From Flexilinea sp. (GTDB lineage Bacteria; Chloroflexota; Anaerolineae; Anaerolineales; Anaerolineaceae), in contig JAPKMT010000011.1 in NCBI GenBank assembly GCA_026645735.1, forward strand, positions 1-64,000: a DNA stretch of 64,000 nucleotides, written 5' to 3'. Under the pieces are notes generated by a model. The model was not told the DNA's origin, ran no database searches, and was given only the letters and a program-made list of their open reading frames with translations. Below are positions 54,363-61,613 of this stretch, piece after piece (position 1 is the stretch's first letter; every line of letters begins with the position of its first letter). Both the position numbers and the translations under genes were made by a program.

Positions 54363-55207
54363 GTTCGATTCAGCTTTTTCATTGCGGCATCGGCTGCCAG
54401 TTTTCCGGTTAAGATGGAGATCGGCAGACCGGAGGGACTGAATGTCCATTGTCTGCACTGATAGATATCATCCATGGGAGTTAAGACTGATTGGCTAATT
54501 TTCTTGATTTGGTCAACAGAAGGGATCGGATGATTTATAAAAGACCAGCCGGTTATGGCGCCTTGTGTATTTCCGGTTTCCCGTTCTATCGTGACGGGTG
54601 TTGAACATATCGAGTAAAGTATTTTGTCTCGTAAGCCAGGGAAAATGGTCGAATTCAATACCTGTGTGATGGTATCGATAGAAAGTTGTTTGAATGCTTC
54701 ATAGCGACCCTCTTCCAGTATTTGTCGCACCAAATCATAATCCATCAATGTTCTGACAATTAACCCGGTTTTCCCCTCCGGTGCGAGAGCGGGATCTCTC
54801 AATGATGGACAGGAAATTTCGTAGGTCGTACATTCAAGATAAGTTTGTATCCATCGGTTTATCGAAAACCGTTCCTGATGAACTGCTTTTTGCCAGGCGG
54901 GAAGCGATGAAAGTCCAATTTTTAAAGGTGTATAAAATGCATGAGCGCCGCAGCGACTTATGAAATAATCCCTGTCGAGATCGGTGCCCAAAAAGAGCGT
55001 CAGAATGGAGTCGTTATTACTTTTTTGATTTCTATCTTGATACGCGTAACATCAGCTGTATTATGCGGAAAAAGATTTGATAGCATGGTGGCATAATCTT
55101 CAAGGCTTGCGGGCGACCTGAGTGACACCCACACGGCACAAACAGGCGGCGCTTGTCAATCCCGCCATCCCCCCGCCTGCAATAATCACATCATATTCTT
55201 GATTCAT
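54353..55207 (-). pseudogene. Decayed CrtI-like FAD oxidoreductase
   Basis: The minus strand from 55207 begins MNQEYDVIIAGGGMAGLTSA, a perfect dinucleotide-binding start. Soon after it jumps to LEDYATMLSNLFP, then after a frameshift to SILTLFLGTDLDRDYF. The rest, an open 212-codon frame ending at 54353, is the C-terminal part of a phytoene-dehydrogenase/retinol-reductase-like protein (GAHAFYTP, TGWSF, GLPISILTG). More than half of the usual 500 residues are missing. It lies next to an intact relative. Confidence 0.85.
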
Positions 55208-55229
55208 GCGGTTTCTCCGATCAGATAGT

Positions 55230-55352
55230 CAGTAAATCGAAATATGAATTTACTTTTCGAATAAAAAAAAGAGAATTTGTAGTTCTTATGGTTTTGCGCG
55301 AAGCGCAAAACCATAAGAACTACAATGAATTATTTCTACAATTCGAATTGCC
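55230..55352. repeat. Nested palindromic repeat, full copy with perfect hairpin
   Basis: Left end CAGTAAATCGAAATATG, right end ACAATTCGAATTGCCG. The central hairpin at 55277-55325 has perfect 23-base arms and loop GAA; the apex is GCGCGAAGCGC. Its right side encodes the last codons and stop of the minus-strand gene ending at 55320. Confidence 0.92.
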
Positions 55353-57182
55353 GATCAGGTAGTGGATCACTTCTCGGATTTGAACAGGTGTGCCTTCTTC
55401 TTTAGCACAACGACATGCGCCTTCGAATTCAGTCAGTCGGGCGTCATCCACTGGAGCTTTGTCCCAGCATTTTTTGGCGCCGATGAAATTGCCTGCTGCA
55501 ACACGGCGCATAATTCCCCGGATATCTGCTGCATCTCCCGCTGTGCAGGATGGGAACTCGCACAATCGACAGCGCATCGCTGCTTGCATCACGGAACGGG
55601 ATCGTTCATCATAGGATTCGAAAAGACGGTCGGTGATAAACGGTTTTTCAACGATTTTGACATAATTTTTCATCTCTTTTTGATAAATATACGGTTCTTT
55701 TCCAAGCTTCTTCAGCAGGGCATTTGCCGCAGCCACTCCGGAAATCGTGACGGTTGGAGTACCGGTTCCCATGACGGTTGATTCTCCGCAGCAGAATAGG
55801 TTGTCCCATTCAGATCTGGTGTGCAATCGATGGAACATATGCTGTCCAATCATCTGTTTGGGCCCGGCAACTGCTCCGCCGTTTTTTAAGGTATACCGTT
55901 CGATCGTGCGGGGCGAAGCCAATTCCACATAGCGAATGGCTTTTGAAAAACCTGGAAAACGTTTTTCCAACACTCCGATCAGCCTTTTTATCTCTTTCTC
56001 TTTCTTTTTTTGATATTCCTGAGCGTCATCCGTAAACCATTTTTCAAAAGTCGGACCGATGGCTGCAATGGTATGTTCATCTTCCCGGCAGAGGGTCTTG
56101 TCATCAATGCTCATGATATAAACGGTAACTTCACTCTCGTCCAGTTTATCCGGATTGCCGATCAGCATTTCAATCGGCGCTGTGTCCTTTGGAATAGCAT
56201 CGCTGTTGACAACCGCATAGAGCACAACACTTGGATAGGTTGGTATTTGTTTCCGTGCCCATTCTCTGCGCTCCTGTGTTGTGAATGCGGGATCGATCAA
56301 TTTCTCGTACAGATTCCACACAGTCCCTGAATAAATAATGTTTGGAGCAAAGATCGATGTGCCATCATTCAATTGAACCCATGCAGGTTTTCCATCTTTA
56401 AAAATCAACGAGACAGCTTCGCGTTCAAGCAGCATATCCCCGCCATTTTCTTCGATGACTTTCTCCAGTTTCCCAGGCAGATAAAGCGTGGATCCTGCCG
56501 GATAATAGCTGCCTCCGACATGATTATCAACAAACATGACCGCAGCAAGAACCGCAGGCGCTTCTTCTACCGTGGCATAACAATATGTCGAGGTCAGTTT
56601 GTCGAAAAACTTAAAAATTTCCGGATCTGTGAAGTATTTTTGCAGCAAATCCTTAGCGCTTTTATTGAGTAAACCAAGAAAGCGGGCATAAGAAATCGGA
56701 TGTTTGAGCATGTTTTTCAATGCGGACTTTCGATCTTGCTCATCGGCAGTTGTGTAACTGGGATTTTCAACGAGGACATGCTGGTACATCTTCAGCATGT
56801 CGCGATAGAAACGATGGATATTTTCTTTTTCTGCGGGGAAAACTTCCGAAAGTTCGTCTGCAAATTTGTGGACATCAGCCCAAAAGCGGATTCTTTTCCC
56901 TTTAAAATTGACGCAATATAAAAGATCGTGGCGGATGATATCGATCGGTTCTTCAAGCGCATTAAAGACAAATCGATGTGCATTGAATCCATGTTCGCCA
57001 AAGCCGTATAACATGGCTGCACCTTGATCAAAAGTGACATGTCCGCGTTTGAATATACCGCAAGAACCGCCCGGATTATAGCTCTTTTCGACAACGGCTA
57101 CGGAGAGATTTCGTTTCGCCAGCAAGCTGGCAGCTGTTAATCCGGAGAGACCACCACCGATGATAATTACGTCATATTTCAT
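55320..57182 (-). CDS. CrtI/CrtISO-like FAD oxidoreductase with Cys-rich tail domain
   Basis: A 620-aa flavoprotein. The N-terminal FAD site is DVIIIGGGLSGLTAASLL and VVEKSYNPGGSCG. A phytoene-desaturase-type body follows, with the C-terminal FAD motif CCGESTVMGTGTPTVTISG at about 480. After residue 530 an extra segment has CRLCEFPSCTAGDAADIRGIM, AAGNFIGAKKCW and ACRCAKEEGTPVQIREV. It resembles the Cys-rich ferredoxin-like N-terminal domain of glutamate synthase small subunits, so it may carry an Fe-S centre. The last residues (SNCRNNSL) come from an inserted nested repeat. The substrate is unknown: a carotenoid-like or other polyene/enone. Confidence 0.88.
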   Translation of the reverse strand: MKYDVIIIGGGLSGLTAASLLAKRNLSVAVVEKSYNPGGSCGIFKRGHVTFDQGAAMLYGFGEHGFNAHRFVFNALEEPIDIIRHDLLYCVNFKGKRIRFWADVHKFADELSEVFPAEKENIHRFYRDMLKMYQHVLVENPSYTTADEQDRKSALKNMLKHPISYARFLGLLNKSAKDLLQKYFTDPEIFKFFDKLTSTYCYATVEEAPAVLAAVMFVDNHVGGSYYPAGSTLYLPGKLEKVIEENGGDMLLEREAVSLIFKDGKPAWVQLNDGTSIFAPNIIYSGTVWNLYEKLIDPAFTTQERREWARKQIPTYPSVVLYAVVNSDAIPKDTAPIEMLIGNPDKLDESEVTVYIMSIDDKTLCREDEHTIAAIGPTFEKWFTDDAQEYQKKKEKEIKRLIGVLEKRFPGFSKAIRYVELASPRTIERYTLKNGGAVAGPKQMIGQHMFHRLHTRSEWDNLFCCGESTVMGTGTPTVTISGVAAANALLKKLGKEPYIYQKEMKNYVKIVEKPFITDRLFESYDERSRSVMQAAMRCRLCEFPSCTAGDAADIRGIMRRVAAGNFIGAKKCWDKAPVDDARLTEFEGACRCAKEEGTPVQIREVIHYLIGNSNCRNNSL

Positions 57183-57464
57183 AGAAAACCCCCTGTTTTT
57201 TCGTTTTCTCCTCGGAAAGATAATTCTGAGGGCGATTTTCTTTTTGTTTCTCTCTCGATTCTTTTCCTGCGAACCACTTTAATGTCAGGAATATTTACAG
57301 CGTTCTGGTAGTCATTCGAAATTTGGAATAATTTTGTTGAAAAAGAGAGAAAAGTAGATGTTGTGCTGCTTTTCCCCTTGACGATGGAAATTTGAAACGC
57401 AGACAATAAAACCTGAGGAAATTCATATTCAATATCAGAAGATTATAATAGGAACTATGCCTCA
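57183..57464. other. Gene-poor region
   Basis: Fragments of the nested repeat (ATTCGAAATTTGGAATAATT at about 57314; AGTAGATGTTGTGCTGCTTT at about 57353) and of another repeat (GGAAATTTGAAACGCAGAC at 57385) lie here. No gene is seen. Confidence 0.45.
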
Positions 57465-57526
57465 CAGCAATTCTAAATATGGATTGACTTTTCGAATAGA
57501 GAATTCTTTTCATATTTCGAATCGCT
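57465..57526. repeat. Short hairpin-less form of the nested repeat
   Basis: Left end CAGCAATTCTAAATATGG with GATTGACTTTTCGAATAGA, joined directly to GAATTCTTTTCATATTTCGAATCGC. It is the full repeat minus exactly the central hairpin. Confidence 0.75.
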
Positions 57527-57654
57527 AATGGGAATTAGGAGAAACGAATAATAATCGGCTAAGAATACTAAAGAATTTTCCCTTAATGAATGATGATCTA
57601 TATGAAATTATTTGATAACAAGTCAAATAGAATGGATGAAAGTAAGGGCGAAGC

Positions 57655-57720
57655 AATCTCCTGCCACAAGTGGGAATAGATTGCCACGTCGGGCTGACGC
57701 CCTCCTCGCAATGACAGATC
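57655..57720. repeat. Dispersed 'TGTCATTGCGAGGAGG'-type repeat
   Basis: On the minus strand it begins TGTCATTGCGAGGAGGGCG and continues CGTGGCAATCT and GGAGATTGCTTCG, the pattern of the widespread intergenic palindromic repeat of many anaerobes. Confidence 0.7.
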
Positions 57721-57742
57721 AATTTATGAATCATTTATTATA

Positions 57743-57811
57743 TAAACCTTTTGGCACGAAGCGCAAAACCAAAAGAACAACAAAGAATTCTTTTTATATT
57801 TCGAATAAATG
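57743..57811. repeat. Left-truncated nested repeat
   Basis: ACCTTTTGGCACGAAGCGC then AAAACCAAAAGAACAACAAAG and right end TTATATTTCGAATAAATGG. The left arm has lost a few bases and the left end is missing. It borders the ribosome site of the MFS gene. Confidence 0.65.
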
Positions 57812-57825
57812 GAGAGGACTAATCT

Positions 57826-59064
57826 ATGAAGGAAAGATTGAAAATGCGTTTTTCGCCTGCGGTGACTGTGATCATGCTATTTGGTTTTATCAGCATGTTC
57901 GGCGATATTATCTATGAATCGGCAAGAGGTGCGAACGGACAGTATTTCAATCTGCTGCATATCAATGCTGCGCAAATCGGACTTGTTTTTGGAATTGGTG
58001 AATTTCTCGGATATTTCTTACGGCTTGTTTCCGGTGTTTTTTCCGATCGGCGCGGCAATCATTGGCTGCTGATATTTCTGGGATACGGTATGTTGGCAGT
58101 CGTGCCGCTCATTGGATTCACCATGAAATGGAATTTGCTGATTGTGCTGATCTTGATGGAACGAATCGGAAAAGCACTTCGCAGTCCGGCAAAGGATACG
58201 ATTCTATCCGCAGTTGCAGAAAAACAGGTCGGGATCGGAATGGCCTTCGGACTGCAGGAAGCATTAGATCAAATCGGCGCTTTCATCGGACCGATGATTT
58301 TCACAACAGTCTTTTTCTTATCAGGGGAAAATGGCATCACACAATATCAGACGGGCTATCGTTTGCTTTTCTTACCATACGGGATGTTAATGCTGTTTTT
58401 AGTCTTTGCTTATTCAAAAATTAAAAAGGATCAGCTGATAACAGGAGATGAAAAAAGGGAAAAACCTTCAGAGCAGCTCCAACCCATTTTTTGGATTTAT
58501 ACAGCTTTTACTTTTTTCTGTACACTGGGATTTGTCAATTTCAGTATGGCAGGGTATCACCTGAAAGCCAACCATCTTTTACCGGACGGCAGTATTACGA
58601 TGCTGTACTCGGTTGCAATGATTGTGGATGCTGTAACAGCGCTGGTAATCGGAAAAATTTATGATCGAATAAAAATACGGACAGAAAAACAAACGGGTGG
58701 CATACTGGTTCTGGCGGCGATTCCGCTTCTGACCATGCTGCTGCCAATTTTTGTATTGAGCGCTTCAAGAATTTGGATTGTCATTGGTATGATCGTTTTT
58801 GGCATGATCATGGGCACGCATGAAACGGTGATGCGCTCCGCAATCGCGGATATTACGCCATTTCATAAGCGAGGTACCGGCTATGGCGTTTTTAATACAA
58901 GTTATGGATTGGCTTTGTTGGTTGGAGCTGCAATCATGGGATGGCTTTATGATCAGAATCAAAAAGACCTCATTATCGTTCTAAGCTGTATTTCGGAATT
59001 AATCGCCTTCTTTCTATATTCCATGATGAATCGGATGGTGAAGGGAATTCATCCGGGAAAATAA
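57826..59064 (+). CDS. Major facilitator superfamily transporter
   Basis: A 412-aa integral membrane transporter with about twelve helices and a cytoplasmic mid-loop (around 200-215). The motif-A-like loop FSDRRGNHWLLI between helices 2 and 3 and RIGKALRSPAKDTI after helix 4 are typical of drug or metabolite exporters of this superfamily. GAGAGG precedes the ATG. The substrate is unknown. The DUF1232 gene follows directly. Confidence 0.9.
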   Translation: MKERLKMRFSPAVTVIMLFGFISMFGDIIYESARGANGQYFNLLHINAAQIGLVFGIGEFLGYFLRLVSGVFSDRRGNHWLLIFLGYGMLAVVPLIGFTMKWNLLIVLILMERIGKALRSPAKDTILSAVAEKQVGIGMAFGLQEALDQIGAFIGPMIFTTVFFLSGENGITQYQTGYRLLFLPYGMLMLFLVFAYSKIKKDQLITGDEKREKPSEQLQPIFWIYTAFTFFCTLGFVNFSMAGYHLKANHLLPDGSITMLYSVAMIVDAVTALVIGKIYDRIKIRTEKQTGGILVLAAIPLLTMLLPIFVLSASRIWIVIGMIVFGMIMGTHETVMRSAIADITPFHKRGTGYGVFNTSYGLALLVGAAIMGWLYDQNQKDLIIVLSCISELIAFFLYSMMNRMVKGIHPGK

Positions 59065-59086
59065 TAAAGGGAGAATTCTTATCATC

Positions 59087-59455
59087 TTGAATCTCAAGGA
59101 GAAGGCAAAATCACTAAAATTGGATATTCCTGCTCTTTTCATTGCCATGAAACGATCTGATACACCGATTGCCGCAAAAATTCTTGCCGGTATTACAGTC
59201 GGGTATGCGTTATCCCCGATCGATCTGATTCCGGATTTTTTACCCGTCTTGGGTTTTCTGGATGATTTGATCATCCTTCCTTTGCTGGTTACGTTGACTG
59301 TGAAAATGATCCCTCGGAATATCCTCGACAAAAGCAGAATCGAAGCAATGGATTTATGGACAAATGGAAGACCAAAAAAGTGGCGCTATGCAATTCCGAT
59401 TGTTATTTTTTGGTTCTTGCTGATTGGTTGGATTGTATCCCGTTTCCTGCGTTGA
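59087..59455 (+). CDS. DUF1232 (YkvA-like) membrane protein
   Basis: A 122-aa protein with the family block VGYALSPIDLIPDFLPVLG at about 44-62 and a C-terminal helix (VIFWFLLIGWIVSRFL). It starts at TTG 59087; AGGGAG lies 13 bases upstream, so the start is not firm. It is 22 bp after the MFS gene and probably cotranscribed. The function of the family is unknown. Confidence 0.85.
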   Translation: MNLKEKAKSLKLDIPALFIAMKRSDTPIAAKILAGITVGYALSPIDLIPDFLPVLGFLDDLIILPLLVTLTVKMIPRNILDKSRIEAMDLWTNGRPKKWRYAIPIVIFWFLLIGWIVSRFLR

Positions 59456-59481
59456 TTCTTTCTTGATGAATTGATCACGGA

Positions 59482-59596
59482 CAACGGTTTGAAACATGGA
59501 ACGGGTTATTTGTAGTAGTGTTGTTTTTGCGCGGAGCGCAAAAACAACACTACTACAATTTCTCTCAAAAGGCTTTTTCCTATTTTGAATTTCTGG
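59482..59596. repeat. Nested palindromic repeat, full copy with perfect hairpin
   Basis: The central hairpin at 59510-59558 has perfect 23-base arms and loop GGA (GCGCGGAGCGC). The outer right end CTCAAAAGGCTTTTTCC and TATTTTGAATTTCTGG is good; the left end GGTTTGAAACATGG is diverged. Confidence 0.9.
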
Positions 59597-59610
59597 AAGG
59601 ACGGTATAGG

Positions 59611-60162
59611 ATGAAAGATTTTTCCAGACCGAACTTAAATTTTTCACTCTGCGGTTTGAATTGTGGATTGTGTCCTATGAAACTGGGCGGATATTGTCCA
59701 GGATGTGGCGGTGGTATTGGCAATCAATCCTGTGCCATTGCTCGCTGTAGTTTAAAGCATGATCATGTGGAATATTGCTTTCTTTGTTCAGAATATCCCT
59801 GCAGCCGTTTTTCGAACACTGATCCATATGATTCCTTTATCACGCATCAGGGACAAATCCGCGACATGGAATGTGCCCGGGAAATCGGAATGGAAGCGTA
59901 CAATATCCAATTGACGAAAAGGATCCAAATCCTGAAGAAACTTATCAGTGAATATGATGATGGCCGGAGTAAGACTTTTTATTGTCTTGCATTGAATCTT
60001 CTGCCTTTACCTGATATTGAAATTTTGTTGGAAAGGACCATCCATGAGAGCGCTTTTACTGACCTGCCTGTAAAAGAAAAATGCAGGCAAATTACAGCTC
60101 AATTCAAGGAACTTGCCCAGCAACAAGGTATCCTGCTGAAACTGCGGAAAAAAGGCAGTTGA
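59611..60162 (+). CDS. DUF3795 cysteine-rich protein
   Basis: A 183-aa protein with a Cys-rich N-terminal half: SLCGLNCGLCP, GGYCPGCGGG, CAIARCSLKH and YCFLCSEYPCSRF. This is the DUF3795 pattern and probably binds metal. The ATG at 59611 is preferred over the open frame through the repeat to 59518. GGAAGG lies ten bases upstream, provided by the repeat edge. The function is unknown. Confidence 0.85.
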   Translation: MKDFSRPNLNFSLCGLNCGLCPMKLGGYCPGCGGGIGNQSCAIARCSLKHDHVEYCFLCSEYPCSRFSNTDPYDSFITHQGQIRDMECAREIGMEAYNIQLTKRIQILKKLISEYDDGRSKTFYCLALNLLPLPDIEILLERTIHESAFTDLPVKEKCRQITAQFKELAQQQGILLKLRKKGS

Positions 60163-60254
60163 AAAACCCATTTGTATCCTATAAAATCAAAGAATGATGT
60201 TGTTTATTTTTGTATGTTTCGCATAACAGCGAAGATAATTGATTGGAGACAAAA

Positions 60255-61208
60255 ATGGATTCAATCATTCAATGGTTGCTGGATGGCGATGTATCTATCC
60301 AATATTTGACCCGTCTTGAATTATTGGGCGAATCTCCCGATCAGCTTCAATCGTTGCAGAAAAGGATTGAGACAGAAGGGTATGGAGCGCGATTTCTTGC
60401 GTCACGGAATGAAAACGGACATTGGGGCATCTGGTTCTATCAGCCCAAATGGACCTGTACGCATTATACCCTGCTGGATTTGAAAGAAATCGGTATACCG
60501 CGTGACAATCTTTCTTGCAGAGAAATGGTCATCCGTGCTCTTAATCAATGCATGCTGGATTCTGGCGGGATCAATTTCGCAAAATCAAAAATCCAATCGG
60601 ATATGGCGATAGACGGGATGTTCTTGAATTATGCAGCCTTTTTTTGTCCTGAAGACGCGAGAATTGAACGATTAGCTTCTTTCATTATTCGATACCAGAA
60701 AGCAGATGGCGGATTTTCCATGGATCCTGGAGGTCTGCAAAGTGATCCACATACAACCTTGTGTGTTCTGGAAGGTTTTGCAGCCTATCGAAAAGCAGGA
60801 TTTACAAAATTTCTGGATGATATCAACTACTCGGAATCCACAGCGATTGAATGGCTTTTGGCGAAAGACCTGTTCATGTCTGATGATGTCCGATACCGGA
60901 AATTCTCTTTTCCTTATCGGTACCGGTATGATCTTTTGCGAGTTCTTGCGTATTTTTCCAGAAATCATGTGACAATGGATTCCAGAATGGAACCTGCAAT
61001 TCAATGGCTGATCAGAAAAAAAGATTCTTCCGGATGCTGGTATCTGGAAAATATCCATCATGGTAACGTTCATTTTCATTTGGAAGAAAAGGGAAAACCA
61101 AGTCGTTTTGTAACATTGAAAGCCTTGTTTATTCTAAAGAATTATTACCAATCGGACGGATTGGCAGATTTACCAGCAATTCGAAATATGGAAATGCTTT
61201 TCGAATAG
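60255..61208 (+). CDS. Prenyltransferase/squalene-oxidase-repeat-like protein
   Basis: A 317-aa soluble alpha-helical protein with repeats of the terpenoid-cyclase/prenyltransferase alpha-barrel fold: WGIWFYQPKWTCTHYTLLDL, DGGFSMDPGGLQSDPHTTLCVLEGF split over two helices, and SGCWYLENIHHG. No DxDD catalytic motif is visible, so it may only share the fold. ATG 60255 follows TTGGAG. The final codons AIRNMEMLFE and the stop lie within an inserted nested repeat, so the native C-terminus was replaced. Confidence 0.75.
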   Translation: MDSIIQWLLDGDVSIQYLTRLELLGESPDQLQSLQKRIETEGYGARFLASRNENGHWGIWFYQPKWTCTHYTLLDLKEIGIPRDNLSCREMVIRALNQCMLDSGGINFAKSKIQSDMAIDGMFLNYAAFFCPEDARIERLASFIIRYQKADGGFSMDPGGLQSDPHTTLCVLEGFAAYRKAGFTKFLDDINYSESTAIEWLLAKDLFMSDDVRYRKFSFPYRYRYDLLRVLAYFSRNHVTMDSRMEPAIQWLIRKKDSSGCWYLENIHHGNVHFHLEEKGKPSRFVTLKALFILKNYYQSDGLADLPAIRNMEMLFE

Positions 61209-61294
61209 AGAAAGGAAATTCATAGTAGTGTTGTTTTTGCGCTTCGTGCTAAAACAACACTACTATAATTATTTTTTAATATTTCGAATAGCTG
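61174..61294. repeat. Nested palindromic repeat, full copy (inverted apex)
   Basis: Left end CAGCAATTCGAAATATGG, right end AATATTTCGAATAGCTG. The central stem at 61222-61266 has 21-base arms with one G-T and one T-T pair around TTC. The apex reads GCGCTTCGTGC, the reverse of other copies. Its left end encodes the tail of the gene ending at 61208. Confidence 0.9.
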
Positions 61295-61397
61295 CAGATT
61301 TACAAAGATGGTTGTATCAAACCGATTTTCAATTTAGAATTAATTGGAATTGATAAGGGATATTGTTTATTCAATGATAATAATGATATTGGTAGTA

Positions 61398-61519
61398 AGT
61401 AATTCGAAATTTGGAAAAGCCTTTTGAGAAAAAAGAGAAAACTTGTTGTTATGTTATTTTTGCGTTCTGCGCAAAAATAACATAACAACAAGTAATTCTC
61501 CTCAAATTTCGAATGGCTG
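61398..61519. repeat. Nested palindromic repeat, full copy with perfect hairpin
   Basis: Left end AGTAATTCGAAATTTGG with AAAAGCCTTTTGAGAAAAAA, right end CTCAAATTTCGAATGGCTG. The central hairpin at 61441-61493 has perfect 24-base arms around TTCTG. It is about 100 bp after the previous copy. Confidence 0.92.
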
Positions 61520-61613
61520 ACTGATAATGCATATTGTGTCATAAAGATCTTGTATTTTGATGCACTTGGAAGACGAACCGGCTCATGTGTGTTTTATGGA
61601 AAGCAAAAATGTG
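61520..61613. other. Leader of the last EAL gene
   Basis: No clear promoter or ribosome site is visible in the 94 bases between the repeat and the gene. Confidence 0.35.

Noticed and set aside
55277-55325. Central hairpins as ordinary intrinsic terminators
   Set aside because: The stems are strong, but no T run follows on either strand, and several copies lie upstream of genes they would block.
59482-61519. Nested palindromes as a CRISPR array
   Set aside because: The copies are far apart, separated by genes, with no regular spacers and no cas genes.
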